Counted from the stretch's first letter, positions 43,549 to 52,963 are shown. The stretch: DNA of 64,000 nt from Mesorhizobium sp. NBSH29 (GCF_015500055.1 NZ_CP045492.1:1684501-1748500), one strand, 5' to 3'. Notes: a model not told the origin generated them from the letters alone. Program-made: numbers and translations.

Positions 43549-44452
43549 GCCTCGGCGGGCACGGGCTCAAGGGATTTGCCCTCGCGGTAGACAACATAGA
43601 GTCCTGCCGCCATGGTGATCGCGATACCGACGGCTGCAAGCCCGTTGGGCAAATCGCGAAAGATCAGCCAGCCGATTGCAGTGGCGAAAGGAATTTCCAG
43701 ATATTGCATCGGCGCCAAGGTGGTCGACGGCGCAAAGCGTAGCGACCATGTCATCAGCAGATGGGCAAATGTCCCCAGCACCCCTATTGAGGCAAGCAAC
43801 AAGAACTCGCTTTTTGTCGGCGTGACGAGGGTCATGCCCGGCCAATCCGCGAGGTTTCCAGCCATCAAGACGAGCAGCAGCACCGGCGTCGCGAGCATGC
43901 CACTCATCGCCTGCAGCGCGAGCGGATCGGCCTCCTTGGCGGTCTGGCGGCTGATCAGCATGTAGAGGGCAAAGATGACCGCCACGACCATCGGCAGGAG
44001 AGCTGGCCACCCGACATTGGCGAAGGAAGGCTGCACCACCAGCAGCGTGCCAATGAAGCCGATCGTGCAGGCGGCGAGCCTGCGTGGCCCCACGGTTTCG
44101 CCCAGTACATAACGCCCTAGAAGCAGCATGATGAACGGCATCACGAATGCAATTGCCACGGCATCTGCAAGCGGTAGGTAGCGCAATGCAGAGAACATTG
44201 CGGCGATACCGAACACGTGCAGGATCGTGCGGACAACCGTGAGCCGGAAGACGCGGGGGGCATGGATAGTCCGGTGCCGGTCGCCCAAAGGATCGGAAGG
44301 AGCAGCACTGCCTGGGCGAAGAAACGCACCACGAGCAACTGCATCAGCGGGATCGTTGCGCCAAGAATTTTGGCCAAGGCGTCGCCTAGCGGAGCAACCG
44401 CACAGAAGCCGACCATCAGGAAAACGCCGAAGAGCGGCCGGTCTGCAATCAT
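43545..44452 (-). pseudogene. DMT (EamA) family transporter interrupted by a frameshift
   Basis: Two frames together encode one drug/metabolite transporter of about 300 residues with ten membrane helices. The N-terminal part (from ATG at 44452, IADRPLFGVFLMVGFC) runs to a poly-C tract on the coding strand (plus-strand GGGGGG, 44255-44260). The family sequence resumes in another frame (RVFRLTVVRTILHVFG) and continues to the stop at 43545. A seventh C would join the frames exactly. So it is either a real one-base deletion (null allele or slippage switch) or a sequencing error in a homopolymer. It ends convergent with the GlxA-type gene, overlapping by four bases. The substrate is unknown; it sits beside the ECF11 cluster. 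Confidence 0.85.
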
Positions 44453-44560
44453 GCGTACATGCTATGGCGTGTGCTCGATTCCGGCAATGTGCCACGGAAA
44501 AAGTGTCTTGGGGCAACGGGCAACCACGATAGGGCAGGAGGCGCTTCGACACCGAAAGCC

Positions 44561-45337
44561 CTACCGCACGATCGTGCTGCCCACTCGCTGCGTTGCCGTC
44601 TTATGCGCGTGAAACGGCACGCCTTTTTTCCAGATTTTCAGGGCTTCCCAGTGAATTCCGGCTGAAACCTTCAGCGTCATCAAAGGATGCCTGATCAATG
44701 CGCCAAGCATGGCCCGGTCCGTCAGCGGCTGACGCTCGCCGGAAAAGGACGCGACCAAAAGCGGCCCGTCGGCGTCGCTTTCATCAATCCGGATGAGCAC
44801 CTTCCTCTCGGGCGGCTCGATATGGAACTGGTAATGGCAATCCATCGGCATGAAGGGTGAGACATAAAGCTCCTTCGCACAGGCCTGACGAACTGGTCCG
44901 TGAGCCCCTTCGGCAACCGGGATCACATAGGTATGCCGCTCGCCAAAGGTGTTGCAAACCTCGTAGAGGATTGCCCGCAAACCGCCGCCCGGCGCATGGC
45001 AGAAATAGACAGTAAGCGGATTAAAAACGTAGCCGAAAATGCGCGGGTAGCAGAGAACCTCGATCCGCATTGCGTGTTCAAATTCGCCTGCACGCCGCAG
45101 CTGCCTTTCGATCCATGCGCGCAGACCTCCCTCCACGCCGTCGCCATGGTCGGCATCGTGGAAGGACAGAACGCTGGGCCGGTTATGGCCCATAAGACGC
45201 GAAGACGCGCTGATCGCCGGCAATTCATCCAGATCAAGCAAAAGCGAAAAGACCCGGTAGGAAAATTTATGCCGCTTGGGCCGCGAACGGCTGTGCATCA
45301 CCGTCCCGGCATAAAGGGCGGAGCGTCGTTCCATCAT
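44561..45337 (-). CDS. DUF1365 family protein (furan-fatty-acid/singlet-oxygen linked)
   Basis: A 258-residue protein that starts ALYAGTVMHSRSRPKRHKFSYRVF and contains YPRIFGYVFNPLTVYFCH and YVSPFMPMDCHYQF, the DUF1365 landmarks. In Rhodobacter sphaeroides a similar protein (RSP_1090) is in the RpoE regulon together with an FAD partner (RSP_1091) and a cyclopropane-synthase-like enzyme; these act in the singlet-oxygen response and in making furan fatty acids. Its ATG overlaps the stop of the FAD gene by four bases. The role here is inferred from this matching pair and the sigma-factor gene next door. Confidence 0.88.
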   Translation of the reverse strand: MMERRSALYAGTVMHSRSRPKRHKFSYRVFSLLLDLDELPAISASSRLMGHNRPSVLSFHDADHGDGVEGGLRAWIERQLRRAGEFEHAMRIEVLCYPRIFGYVFNPLTVYFCHAPGGGLRAILYEVCNTFGERHTYVIPVAEGAHGPVRQACAKELYVSPFMPMDCHYQFHIEPPERKVLIRIDESDADGPLLVASFSGERQPLTDRAMLGALIRHPLMTLKVSAGIHWEALKIWKKGVPFHAHKTATQRVGSTIVR

Positions 45338-46674
45338 TCTGCAGCCTGCAAGTGCGGGCGCAGCGATATCCGCGCCGATTCATTCGCCACATTCCAGGGG
45401 CGGCGCGCTCCCGAAAGCAACTCGGCGGCGGCAAGACCTGCCTGCAGTCCATCTTCGTGAAAACCGAAGCCAAAATATGCGCCGCAGAAGAAGATGTTGC
45501 GCCGCCCCTGGATACGCCAGAGTTGCCGCTGCGCTTCAAGCGCCCGCACGTCGAACAGCGGATGGGTATAGTTATAGCGCCCGATGGTCTTCGCCTCGTC
45601 CACCGCTCGGGTAGGATTAAGCGTTACAAAAAGCGGGTATCTGGCATCCAGGTTTTGCAACCTGTTCATCCAGTAGGTCACGCAAAGCGGCTGGCTCTCA
45701 TGATCGCTTGTCTCGCCAATATAGTTCCAGCTCGACCACACCCGCCGACGCTTGGGCATCAGCCGGTCGTCAGAGTGCAGCACCGCCTCATTGTCGGTGT
45801 AGCGGAAAGCGCTGAGCAGTGCCTGCTCTTCGGCGTCGGGGTCCGCCAAGAGCTTGAGCGCCTGGTCCGCATGGGTGGCCAGTACAATCTGCGTGAAGAA
45901 TTCGCGGTTGCCCTGCGTGTCAATCACGGTCACGCCGCCATGCTCCCGCAAAATCGACGCGACCTGTGTGCCGGTGCGAATGTCGGCTAAATCTTGTGCC
46001 AACCGCCTCACATATTCCTGTGAACCGCCTTTCACCGTCCGCCAGGCCGGCCTGTCGGCAAGGCTGAGCAGCCCGTGGCTGGCAAAGAAGCGCACAAAAG
46101 CAACCAGCGGGTAAGCTCGCATCTGCGCGCCCGTGGTCGACCAGATCGCCGCGCCCATGGGCAGCAGGTGATCGTCCACAAAGGCCGGTGTATAGCCATT
46201 GTCGTCGAGATATTCTCCCAGCGTAACCCCTTCCATTCCCGGCTGCCCGATTAGCTTGGGGGCCTCGCGATAAAATCGGAAAATGTCGCGCATCATGCGC
46301 CAGAAGCGGGGCCGCACAACGTTGCCGCGCTGGCCCATTATGCCGTTGAGCCCCGAGCCCGAATATTCCAGCCGGCCGCCATCAAGCGAGGCTGCAAACG
46401 ACATTTCAGAAGCGCTGGTCTCGACACCAACAGCATTAAACAGCGCGACAAGGTTCGGATAGTTGCGTTCATTGTAGACAATGAAACCGGTATCGACCGG
46501 GATCACTCCATCCGCGGTTGAGATCGTTACGGTATTCGAGTGGCCACCAAGCTTGGCTCCCGTCTCATAGACGGTTACGGGCATGGTCTTTGACAGCAGC
46601 CATGCTGCTGAAAGGCCCGAGATGCCGGCGCCGATAATTGCGACGCGCGGTGTTCTTGAGGTGGTGATGTCCAC
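45334..46674 (-). CDS. FAD/NAD(P)-binding amine-oxidase-like protein (RSP_1091-like)
   Basis: A 446-residue flavoprotein with the FAD motif AIIGAGISGLSAAWLLSK near the N-terminus, YETGAKLGGHSNTV, and VIPVDTGFIVYNERNYPNL. The C-terminal FAD-contact region is NIFFCGAYFGFGFHEDGLQAG. It belongs to the amine oxidase/phytoene-desaturase-like superfamily and matches the partner of DUF1365 proteins in RpoE/ChrR regulons, where it acts on membrane fatty acyl chains. The GTG at 46674 is chosen because AGGA lies eight bases upstream and the flavin fold starts at once; the frame runs open to 47067 only because it lies opposite the sigma-factor gene. Confidence 0.88.
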   Translation of the reverse strand: MDITTSRTPRVAIIGAGISGLSAAWLLSKTMPVTVYETGAKLGGHSNTVTISTADGVIPVDTGFIVYNERNYPNLVALFNAVGVETSASEMSFAASLDGGRLEYSGSGLNGIMGQRGNVVRPRFWRMMRDIFRFYREAPKLIGQPGMEGVTLGEYLDDNGYTPAFVDDHLLPMGAAIWSTTGAQMRAYPLVAFVRFFASHGLLSLADRPAWRTVKGGSQEYVRRLAQDLADIRTGTQVASILREHGGVTVIDTQGNREFFTQIVLATHADQALKLLADPDAEEQALLSAFRYTDNEAVLHSDDRLMPKRRRVWSSWNYIGETSDHESQPLCVTYWMNRLQNLDARYPLFVTLNPTRAVDEAKTIGRYNYTHPLFDVRALEAQRQLWRIQGRRNIFFCGAYFGFGFHEDGLQAGLAAAELLSGARRPWNVANESARISLRPHLQAAE

Positions 46675-46768
46675 TATTCTGTTCCTGGCTCGTGTTGGGT
46701 ATCTGCAATGCAATACGCGCTGGAAGGCCGATTGGTTTTCCTGCTTTGAAAAAAATTGTGGGTCGCGA

Positions 46769-46798
46769 TGATCCGCATGCCAGTTGACGGCGTAGAAC
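46769..46798 (+). promoter_or_regulatory. candidate RpoE (ECF11) autoregulatory promoter
   Basis: TGATCC (46769-46774), an 18-base spacer, then TAGAAC (46793-46798). The -35 hexamer and the spacing equal the Rhodobacter RpoE promoter type (TGATC-N18-TA). Transcription would begin near 46804, after the first possible start codon (46803), which supports the downstream start at 46905. Confidence 0.65.
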
Positions 46799-46904
46799 CG
46801 GCATGAACACAATCTCACCCATAGCTGCACGGGAGTGGCAGATTGGAAGCTGGCCGACGCCGCGTGTTGCCGTGCGCCGCTTCCATGGCGCCAGGACAGT
46901 TGGG

Positions 46905-47483
46905 ATGGGAAGCGAGAGCAAACCGACCACGCGCAACGGACAGGACATGGCTTCCTTGATGAAAGCGGTGGCCCTTGGCCGCGATGTAGAAGCATTCGAA
47001 ACGCTGTTTCGCTATTTCGCACCGCGCGTAAAAGCCTACATGACGCACCTTGGTAGCGGGGCAGCACAGCCGGCCGAAGAGCTGATGCAGGAAACGATGA
47101 TCACTGTCTGGAACAAGGCTGGGCAGTACGACGCGTCCAAGGCAGCCGTTTCAACTTGGATTTTCACCATTGCGCGCAACCAGCGCATTGATGCGTTTCG
47201 CCGTGAGAACCGTCCGGTTTTCGACCCGAAAGACCCTGCCTTTGTTCCCGACGAAGTGGCGCCAGCCGACGCGGCTTACGAGGCCATGCAGTCATCGCAG
47301 CAATTGCATCTAGCCATAGCAGGCCTTCCTGATGATCAGGCGGCGTTGCTCAGGCGCGCCTTCTTCGATGGAGACTCACACAGCGAAATAGCGAGCGGCC
47401 TTGGATTGCCGCTAGGCACCGTCAAATCGCGTCTGCGGCTGGCCTTCGACAAGCTCCGCATCGCACTCGCAGGGGACCGATAA
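46905..47483 (+). CDS. rpoE: ECF sigma factor, group ECF11 (RpoE-like)
   Basis: A 192-residue sigma factor with region 2 (about residues 20-90, LFRYFAPRVKAYMTHLG then AEELMQETMITVWNKAGQYD) and region 4 (about 135-190, HSEIASGLGLPLGTVKSRLRLAFDKLR). The next gene is a ChrR-type anti-sigma, and that pair defines ECF11, the singlet-oxygen and organic-peroxide response of alphaproteobacteria. The ATG at 46905 has AGGACA six bases upstream; the ATG at 46803 would lie at or before the predicted transcription start. The frame overlaps chrR by one base. Confidence 0.92.
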   Translation: MGSESKPTTRNGQDMASLMKAVALGRDVEAFETLFRYFAPRVKAYMTHLGSGAAQPAEELMQETMITVWNKAGQYDASKAAVSTWIFTIARNQRIDAFRRENRPVFDPKDPAFVPDEVAPADAAYEAMQSSQQLHLAIAGLPDDQAALLRRAFFDGDSHSEIASGLGLPLGTVKSRLRLAFDKLRIALAGDR

Positions 47484-48154
47484 TGTCGATAGGTCATCAT
47501 TTGAGCGATGAATGGATCGTCGACTACGCTTCGGGAAGCCTGTCCGAAGGCTGGAGCCTGGTCGTCGCTACGCATCTTGCACTGTGCCCGTCGTGCCGCC
47601 GCCGACTGGATCTCGCCGAGCGCGTTGGTGGCGAGCTTCTGGCGCAGGTCGAGCCGCACGAAAGCGCAACAGACCATTCATGGGAAGCGATGCGCCGCCG
47701 ATTGCAGCAGCCTAGGGCGAACAATGACAGCGATCCGGCGAAAACTGCGCGTCCGGCTGCCTCCGGGGTTGCCAGCCTGCCCGAGCCGCTGCGTTCTTAC
47801 GCTGGTGCCGATATCGACGGGCTGCGTTGGCGCGCTCTCGGTCGCGGTGCCTATCACATCAGGCTCGAAACCGGCGATGATACGACATCCGTGCGCCTGC
47901 TGCGCATTCCCGCAGGCAAGCCCGTGCCTGAACACAGCCATAGCGGTCGCGAACTGACGCTTGTCCTGAGCGGCAGCTTTGCTGATGGCGAAGATATCTA
48001 TGCGCGTGGCGACATAGAAGACGCTGACGACAGCGTCACCCACCAACCGGTGGCAACCCCGGATGCGGATTGCATCTGTCTCGCAGTAACCGAAGCGCCA
48101 CTGCGCTTCAAAAGCTGGCTCGTCCGGATCGTGCAGCCGATACTCGGCATCTGA
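47483..48154 (+). CDS. chrR: ChrR-type zinc anti-sigma factor with cupin domain
   Basis: A 223-residue anti-sigma factor. The N-terminal zinc anti-sigma domain has His6, His31, Cys35 and Cys38, the same positions as in Rhodobacter ChrR. The C-terminal cupin domain (about residues 110-215) carries His151, His153, Glu157 and His187 as metal ligands (EHSHSGRE, then THQP). It holds the sigma factor inactive in the cytoplasm and releases it when singlet oxygen acts. It overlaps the sigma gene by one base, so dosage is coupled. Confidence 0.95.
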   Translation: MSIGHHLSDEWIVDYASGSLSEGWSLVVATHLALCPSCRRRLDLAERVGGELLAQVEPHESATDHSWEAMRRRLQQPRANNDSDPAKTARPAASGVASLPEPLRSYAGADIDGLRWRALGRGAYHIRLETGDDTTSVRLLRIPAGKPVPEHSHSGRELTLVLSGSFADGEDIYARGDIEDADDSVTHQPVATPDADCICLAVTEAPLRFKSWLVRIVQPILGI

Positions 48155-48184
48155 CAGCCAAACCAAAACCTTGAAAGAAAAAGA

Positions 48185-48592
48185 ATGATCTACCTTATCG
48201 CATACGTCGCGACCGCTATCGTTTTTCTAGGCCTCGATTTTATCTGGCTGTCCCAGATTGCCATCGGCTTTTACAAAAGCCGTATCGGCGCCTTGTTGAT
48301 GGATGAACCCAATCTTGGGGTGTCGGCCATCTTCTATCTCTTCTACGTTGCCGGTCTCGTCTATCTGGCTGTCGTACCTGCGCTCAATTCCGGAAGCTGG
48401 ACGACCGCGTTGGTCGCCGGCGCGGTCTTCGGTCTGGTCGCCTATGGAACCTATGACATTACCAACCTTGCAACACTAAAAGGCTGGTCTGTCTCCGTGA
48501 GCGTCGTCGATATGATCTGGGGCATGTGCCTCTCCAGTGTAGCTGCCACCAGCGGCTATTTTATAGCGTCTTCTCTGGTGCGTGGCGTTTGA
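48185..48592 (+). CDS. DUF2177 family membrane protein
   Basis: A 135-residue protein with four hydrophobic helices (about residues 5-22, 50-68, 75-95, 108-130). The family patterns LDFIWL near the start and GLVAYGTYDITNLATLKGW are clear. DUF2177 proteins have no known reaction but often lie in RpoE/ChrR-linked operons and near photo-oxidative stress genes. It follows chrR by 30 bases on the same strand and is probably co-transcribed. Confidence 0.9.
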   Translation: MIYLIAYVATAIVFLGLDFIWLSQIAIGFYKSRIGALLMDEPNLGVSAIFYLFYVAGLVYLAVVPALNSGSWTTALVAGAVFGLVAYGTYDITNLATLKGWSVSVSVVDMIWGMCLSSVAATSGYFIASSLVRGV

Positions 48593-48667
48593 GGATTAGC
48601 AGTCGCACCCGCCTTGCCACTGTCATCATGGTTGTTTAGCTTTCGCTTTCAACCTGGAGGGGATGGC

Positions 48668-50326
48668 ATGCGGGTGTTTCTACGAATTTTCTCTGCGCTG
48701 GCTTTGTGCTTCGGTGTCGTCAACACGGCGCAGGCCGGCGACAAGGCGATCATTGTGCTCGACGCGTCGGGTTCGATGTGGGGCCAGATCGGCGGAAAGC
48801 CCAAGGTCGCGATTGCCCGCGAAACGCTCAAGACCGTGCTGCAAACCATTCCTGCCGATCTCGAACTTGGCCTGATGGCCTACGGTCATCGCGAGAAAGG
48901 CAGCTGTACCGATATCGAATTAATCGTGCCACCAGCTGCCGGAACCGCCAGCGCTATTTCCGGCGCTGCAGACGCGTTGAAGTTTCTTGGTAAAACCCCG
49001 CTCAGCGCGGCCGTGAAGGAAGCGGCTGAAGCGCTGCGCTATACCGAGGAAAAGGCCACCGTCATTCTGATCACCGACGGGCTGGAGACCTGCGATGCCG
49101 ACCCCTGCGCACTCGGCAAGTCGCTGGAAGAAACCGGCATAGACTTCACCGCCCATGTCGTCGGCTTCGGCTTGACGGCGGAGGAGGGCAAAAAGGTCGC
49201 TTGCCTGGCTGAAAACACCGGTGGCAAGTATATCCAGGCTTCGGACGCCGGCCAGTTGAAGGATGCGCTGGTGGCAACGGTTGTCGAAAAGCCGGCACCA
49301 GCACCTGATCCCGCTCCGGCACCGCAACCGGCAGCTGTCGACTTCAACTTCCAGCCCGATGTTATCATGGCTGAAGGTGCGCCATCGCTGCCGAAAGACG
49401 CCGGCAATGTCTGGGAAATCTTCAAAGCAAACTCTGACGGCTCGCGCGGCGAACTGCTCGCCACAGAATATGGCAATTCCTACAAGGGAAAAATGGACCC
49501 AGGCGATTACTTCGTCGAAGCCAGGCTCGGTCTGGCGAAAACCGAGCAGAAGGTGACGCTGACGGGCGACGCCGTAGCGAAACCGATTTTTGTGCTGAAC
49601 GCCGGAACGCTGGTCATCACCCCAGTTCCAAGCGAAGGCGCGGAGCCGAGTGATTCCGCGGCTGTCGTGGTGGAGTTTCCAGGTGGCGACGGGCCATCAA
49701 CCAATTACGGCAAGACCACTGTGGTCGTCCCGGCAGGAGAGCAGAAACTGACGGTGCGCATCGGCAAGGGCGAGGTTTCCGATACCGTGACCGTCGCTGC
49801 CGGGCAGACGATAGAAAAAACGCTCGTCGCCGGCATCGGCCGTGTGGTGGCCAACGCTTCTTATATAGAAGGCATGAAGGTTGAGGAGAGCGGCATTAAG
49901 CTCGAAGTGGTAAAGGCTGCGAAAAAGATCGACGGCTCGCGCGATTCCATGACAATCAATTATGGTCCCGACGCCACCAGCGACCTGCCTCCCGGCGACT
50001 ATGTGCTCCTCGCCTCAATTGGCGGCGCCTCGGCTGAAAAACCGTTCTCGCTGAAATCTGGTGAAAGCCTGGACGCAGATGTGGTGTTGAATGCCGGTGT
50101 CCTGTCGATTGAAGCTCCCGGTGCCTTGAAGCTGGAACTGTTCGGCGCCAAGAAAGACATTCAGGGCAAGCGCAAAGATTTCGGCAGCGCCTATGATCAA
50201 AACCTGCAGACAACCCTGCCAGTCGGCGATTATGTGGTAGTCGTGACCTACACTGACGATAAGGCCTCGAAGGAAAGTCCAACCAGTGTCAAGGCCGGCG
50301 AGAGGACAGAGTTGAAGGTGGAGTAA
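48668..50326 (+). CDS. exported von Willebrand factor A (VWA) domain protein
   Basis: A 552-residue protein with a Sec signal peptide (cleavage near residue 22, AQAGD) and a VWA domain (about 25-205). The complete MIDAS metal site is DASGS at the start, a threonine in KTPLSAAV, and ITDGLETC. A Pro/Ala linker (about 210-230) follows, then three or four beta-rich repeats of about 90 residues (recurring PGDY/VGDYVV-x-A and LNAG-L motifs). It is likely periplasmic, binding a protein partner or the wall through a metal ion. GGAGGGG precedes the ATG; the frame also runs open to 48614. Confidence 0.85.
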   Translation: MRVFLRIFSALALCFGVVNTAQAGDKAIIVLDASGSMWGQIGGKPKVAIARETLKTVLQTIPADLELGLMAYGHREKGSCTDIELIVPPAAGTASAISGAADALKFLGKTPLSAAVKEAAEALRYTEEKATVILITDGLETCDADPCALGKSLEETGIDFTAHVVGFGLTAEEGKKVACLAENTGGKYIQASDAGQLKDALVATVVEKPAPAPDPAPAPQPAAVDFNFQPDVIMAEGAPSLPKDAGNVWEIFKANSDGSRGELLATEYGNSYKGKMDPGDYFVEARLGLAKTEQKVTLTGDAVAKPIFVLNAGTLVITPVPSEGAEPSDSAAVVVEFPGGDGPSTNYGKTTVVVPAGEQKLTVRIGKGEVSDTVTVAAGQTIEKTLVAGIGRVVANASYIEGMKVEESGIKLEVVKAAKKIDGSRDSMTINYGPDATSDLPPGDYVLLASIGGASAEKPFSLKSGESLDADVVLNAGVLSIEAPGALKLELFGAKKDIQGKRKDFGSAYDQNLQTTLPVGDYVVVVTYTDDKASKESPTSVKAGERTELKVE

Positions 50327-50328
50327 TC

Positions 50329-50352
50329 ACCGAGCGCTTTCCGGCGCTTGGT
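50329..50352. terminator. hairpin between convergent VWA and edd genes
   Basis: ACCGAGCGC (50329-50337) pairs with GCGCTTGGT (50344-50352) with one G-T wobble around a six-base loop. No T-run follows on either side, so it is a candidate bidirectional transcript end, not a classic terminator. Confidence 0.45.
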
Positions 50353-50358
50353 ATGGAT

Positions 50359-52182
50359 TTAAACCAGCCCGAACGCTGCCGCGCCATGGTCTGCCCGCAG
50401 CGCCAGGTCGCGAAAACCTGCAAACAGCTCGCGCCCGAAGCCGTGCCCGTTGCCGGACAGATCGGCTTCCGCCTGCGGGCGTCGGCTAAGTTCGCCCGCA
50501 TCCACCAGCACTTCCAGTGTGCCCACTTCGGCGTCGAGCCGCACAATATCGCCGTTCCTGACCTTGCCGATCACGCCGCCGTCGAGCGCCTCAGGCGTCA
50601 CATGAATCGCTGCCGGCACTTTCCCCGAAGCGCCCGACATGCGGCCATCGGTCACCAGCGCAACGTGATGTCCGCGATCCTGCAAAATGCCAAGCACGGT
50701 GGTGAGCTTATGCAGTTCCGGCATCCCATTTGCCTTCGGTCCCTGGAAGCGGATAATGGCGACAAAATCGCGGTCAAGCTGTCCGGCTTTGAAAGCCTCA
50801 TTCAATCCGTGTTGGCTGTCAAACACCAGCGCCGGTGCCTCGATGATGCGCCTCTCGATCTTTACAGCTGAAGTTTTGATGATCGCGTGTCCGAGATTGC
50901 CGGTCAAAACCTTCAGGCCACCGCTCGGCTGGAAGGCCTTGGGAAAAGGCGCCAATACTTTTTCATCGCCGCTTTTGGCGGGTGCCGGCTCGCGTACTAC
51001 AACGCCGCCATCTCCGAGCTTTGCCTCTATCGTATAGGGTCGCAGCCCTTCACCCCAGATCGTCTGCACGTCCTCGTGCAGCAGACCGGCATCCAGCAGT
51101 TCGCGGATCAGGAAGCCCATGCCGCCGGCGGCAGCAAAGTGGTTCACGTCCGCAAGCCCGTTCGGGTACACGCGCGCCAGAAGCGGCACGATATCTGAAA
51201 TGTCGGAAATATCCTGCCATGTCAGCGTGATGCCGGCTGCAGCAGCCATCGCAATCAGGTGGATCGTATGGTTGGTGGAGCCACCGGTGGCAACCAGCCC
51301 GACAATGCCGTTGACCACCGTGCGCTCATCAAACATGCGCCCGGCGGGCGTATAGTCATTGCCCATGGCGGTAATCGCCAGCGCGCGTTGCGCAGCCTCC
51401 TTGGTCAGCGCATCGCGCAACGGTGTGCCCGGGTTGACGAAGGAGGAGCCAGGCGTATGCAGGCCCATGATCTCCATCAGCATCTGGTTGGAGTTGGCGG
51501 TGCCGTAGAAGGTGCAGGTGCCCGGCCCGTGATAGGATTTCGACTCCGCTTCAAGCAGTTCGGCACGCCCGACCTTGCCTTCGGCAAAGAGCTGGCGAAT
51601 GCGCGCCTTCTCGTCATTGGGTAGGCCCGATGTCATCGGTCCTCCCGGAATGAACACCGCCGGCAGGTGGCCAAACGCCAGCGCGCCAATCACCAGCCCC
51701 GGCACGATCTTGTCGCAGACGCCGAGATAGACGGCCGCATCGAACATATTGTGCGACAGGCCGACAGCTGTCGCCATTGCGATCACGTCACGCGAGAAAA
51801 GCGAAAGCTCCATCCCCGGCTGGCCCTGCGTGACCCCATCGCACATCGCCGGCACGCCGCCGGCAACCTGTGCCACACCGCCCGCCTCGCGCGCCGCCTG
51901 CTTGATCAGTTGCGGATAGGTCTCGAATGGCTGATGTGCCGAAAGCATGTCGTTGTAGGAGGTAATGATGCCAAGATTGGCGCTGGTGTCACCGGCCAGA
52001 TCGGCCTTGTCGGCAGGCCCGCAGGCGGCAAATCCATGCGCAAGGTTGCCACAGGATAGCACCGTGCGCGCCGCGCCCGCCGTTGCTGCCGCATCGAGCC
52101 TGGACAGATAAATCTCGCGTCGCGGCTTGGAGCGCTCGCGGATGCGATGGGTGATGGCTTCAATGTCTCTGCGCGCGGTCAT
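50359..52182 (-). CDS. edd: phosphogluconate dehydratase
   Basis: A 607-residue iron-sulfur dehydratase that converts 6-phosphogluconate to KDPG in the Entner-Doudoroff pathway. The 4Fe-4S cysteines are in [30 protein letters not shown] and [14 protein letters not shown]. Other conserved blocks ([32 protein letters not shown]) are intact. The start at 52182 gives the length of the E. coli enzyme (603); 52230 is the other option. It is the last gene of zwf-pgl-edd; no eda aldolase gene is in the window. Confidence 0.95.
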   Translation of the reverse strand: MTARRDIEAITHRIRERSKPRREIYLSRLDAAATAGAARTVLSCGNLAHGFAACGPADKADLAGDTSANLGIITSYNDMLSAHQPFETYPQLIKQAAREAGGVAQVAGGVPAMCDGVTQGQPGMELSLFSRDVIAMATAVGLSHNMFDAAVYLGVCDKIVPGLVIGALAFGHLPAVFIPGGPMTSGLPNDEKARIRQLFAEGKVGRAELLEAESKSYHGPGTCTFYGTANSNQMLMEIMGLHTPGSSFVNPGTPLRDALTKEAAQRALAITAMGNDYTPAGRMFDERTVVNGIVGLVATGGSTNHTIHLIAMAAAAGITLTWQDISDISDIVPLLARVYPNGLADVNHFAAAGGMGFLIRELLDAGLLHEDVQTIWGEGLRPYTIEAKLGDGGVVVREPAPAKSGDEKVLAPFPKAFQPSGGLKVLTGNLGHAIIKTSAVKIERRIIEAPALVFDSQHGLNEAFKAGQLDRDFVAIIRFQGPKANGMPELHKLTTVLGILQDRGHHVALVTDGRMSGASGKVPAAIHVTPEALDGGVIGKVRNGDIVRLDAEVGTLEVLVDAGELSRRPQAEADLSGNGHGFGRELFAGFRDLALRADHGAAAFGLV

Positions 52183-52246
52183 GGCGAAACGGTCCTCTAT
52201 CAGGCGCGGCACGGGAGATGGGTGCGTCACGCGTCAAAGCAGATGG

Positions 52247-52963
52247 TCAGGGCGCCCAGAAAATCTCGACTGGCCGCTGTGCAGCGTCCAGAACGCGGCG
52301 CACGGGAAGTTTTTGGTCGGCGATAGAAAACAGCGCGCCTTCAAGCACATCGCGCTTGGTATTGCCTTCAATATGGAGCGCGACGAACCGGGCATCAGCT
52401 AACCTTGGCAGCGAAAGCGTCAGGCGCGGCTCTCCCGCGCCGGGCGCATCGACCGCAAGGATGGATTTGTCGCTGCCCGGATCGAGCAATGCATCAAGCC
52501 CGCCGGCATCCGGGAAAAACGATGCGGTATGCCCGTCACCGCCCATGCCCAACACCGCTGCATCGAGCGGCCAGCTCATTTTTTCAAGATCGGCCCCCGC
52601 TTCTAACGCAGCTTTTTCAGCACTCGCGCTGGCCCGGTACAGCGGTACAAAATCTGCCGCTCTCGCACGGTTCTGCAACAGAGTAGCGGCCACCAGTGCC
52701 GAATTGGAGCGCGGCGAGGTTGCCGGCACAAAGCGCTCATCAACCAGCGTTACGGTCACCTTCGCCCAGTCGAGATCGCGGTTCGAAAGCACCTCGAAGA
52801 ACCGCCCCGGTGTGGTGCCGCCTGAAACAGCGATCAGCGCCGCGCCGCGTGAAGCTATAGCCCGGGCCAATTCCTGCGCCACCCGATCTGCCAACGCGTC
52901 TGCCAGCGCTGCGCCATCGGCAAAGCGGTTCCAGTGCCAGTTGGGGGTTGTAACAGCGGACAT
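52247..52963 (-). CDS. pgl: 6-phosphogluconolactonase (DevB type)
   Basis: A 238-residue hydrolase that opens 6-phosphogluconolactone. It has the SGGTTPGRFFEVL phosphate loop near residue 50, DLDWAKVTVTLVDERFVP and VLGMGGDGHTASFFPDAGGL. The ATG at 52963 shares one base with the zwf stop (TGATG), so translation is coupled and the upstream extension is not needed. Confidence 0.94.
   Translation of the reverse strand: MSAVTTPNWHWNRFADGAALADALADRVAQELARAIASRGAALIAVSGGTTPGRFFEVLSNRDLDWAKVTVTLVDERFVPATSPRSNSALVAATLLQNRARAADFVPLYRASASAEKAALEAGADLEKMSWPLDAAVLGMGGDGHTASFFPDAGGLDALLDPGSDKSILAVDAPGAGEPRLTLSLPRLADARFVALHIEGNTKRDVLEGALFSIADQKLPVRRVLDAAQRPVEIFWAP

Noticed and set aside
43545-44552. 335-aa uninterrupted version of the DMT transporter
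   Set aside because: The first 100 residues of that frame are Arg/Pro/Cys-rich and not membrane-like, while the true N-terminal helices lie in the other frame from 44452; a frameshift explains both.
46803-46904. ATG at 46803 as start of the ECF sigma factor
   Set aside because: It coincides with the predicted transcription start of the RpoE-type promoter and the added residues do not resemble the family N-terminus.
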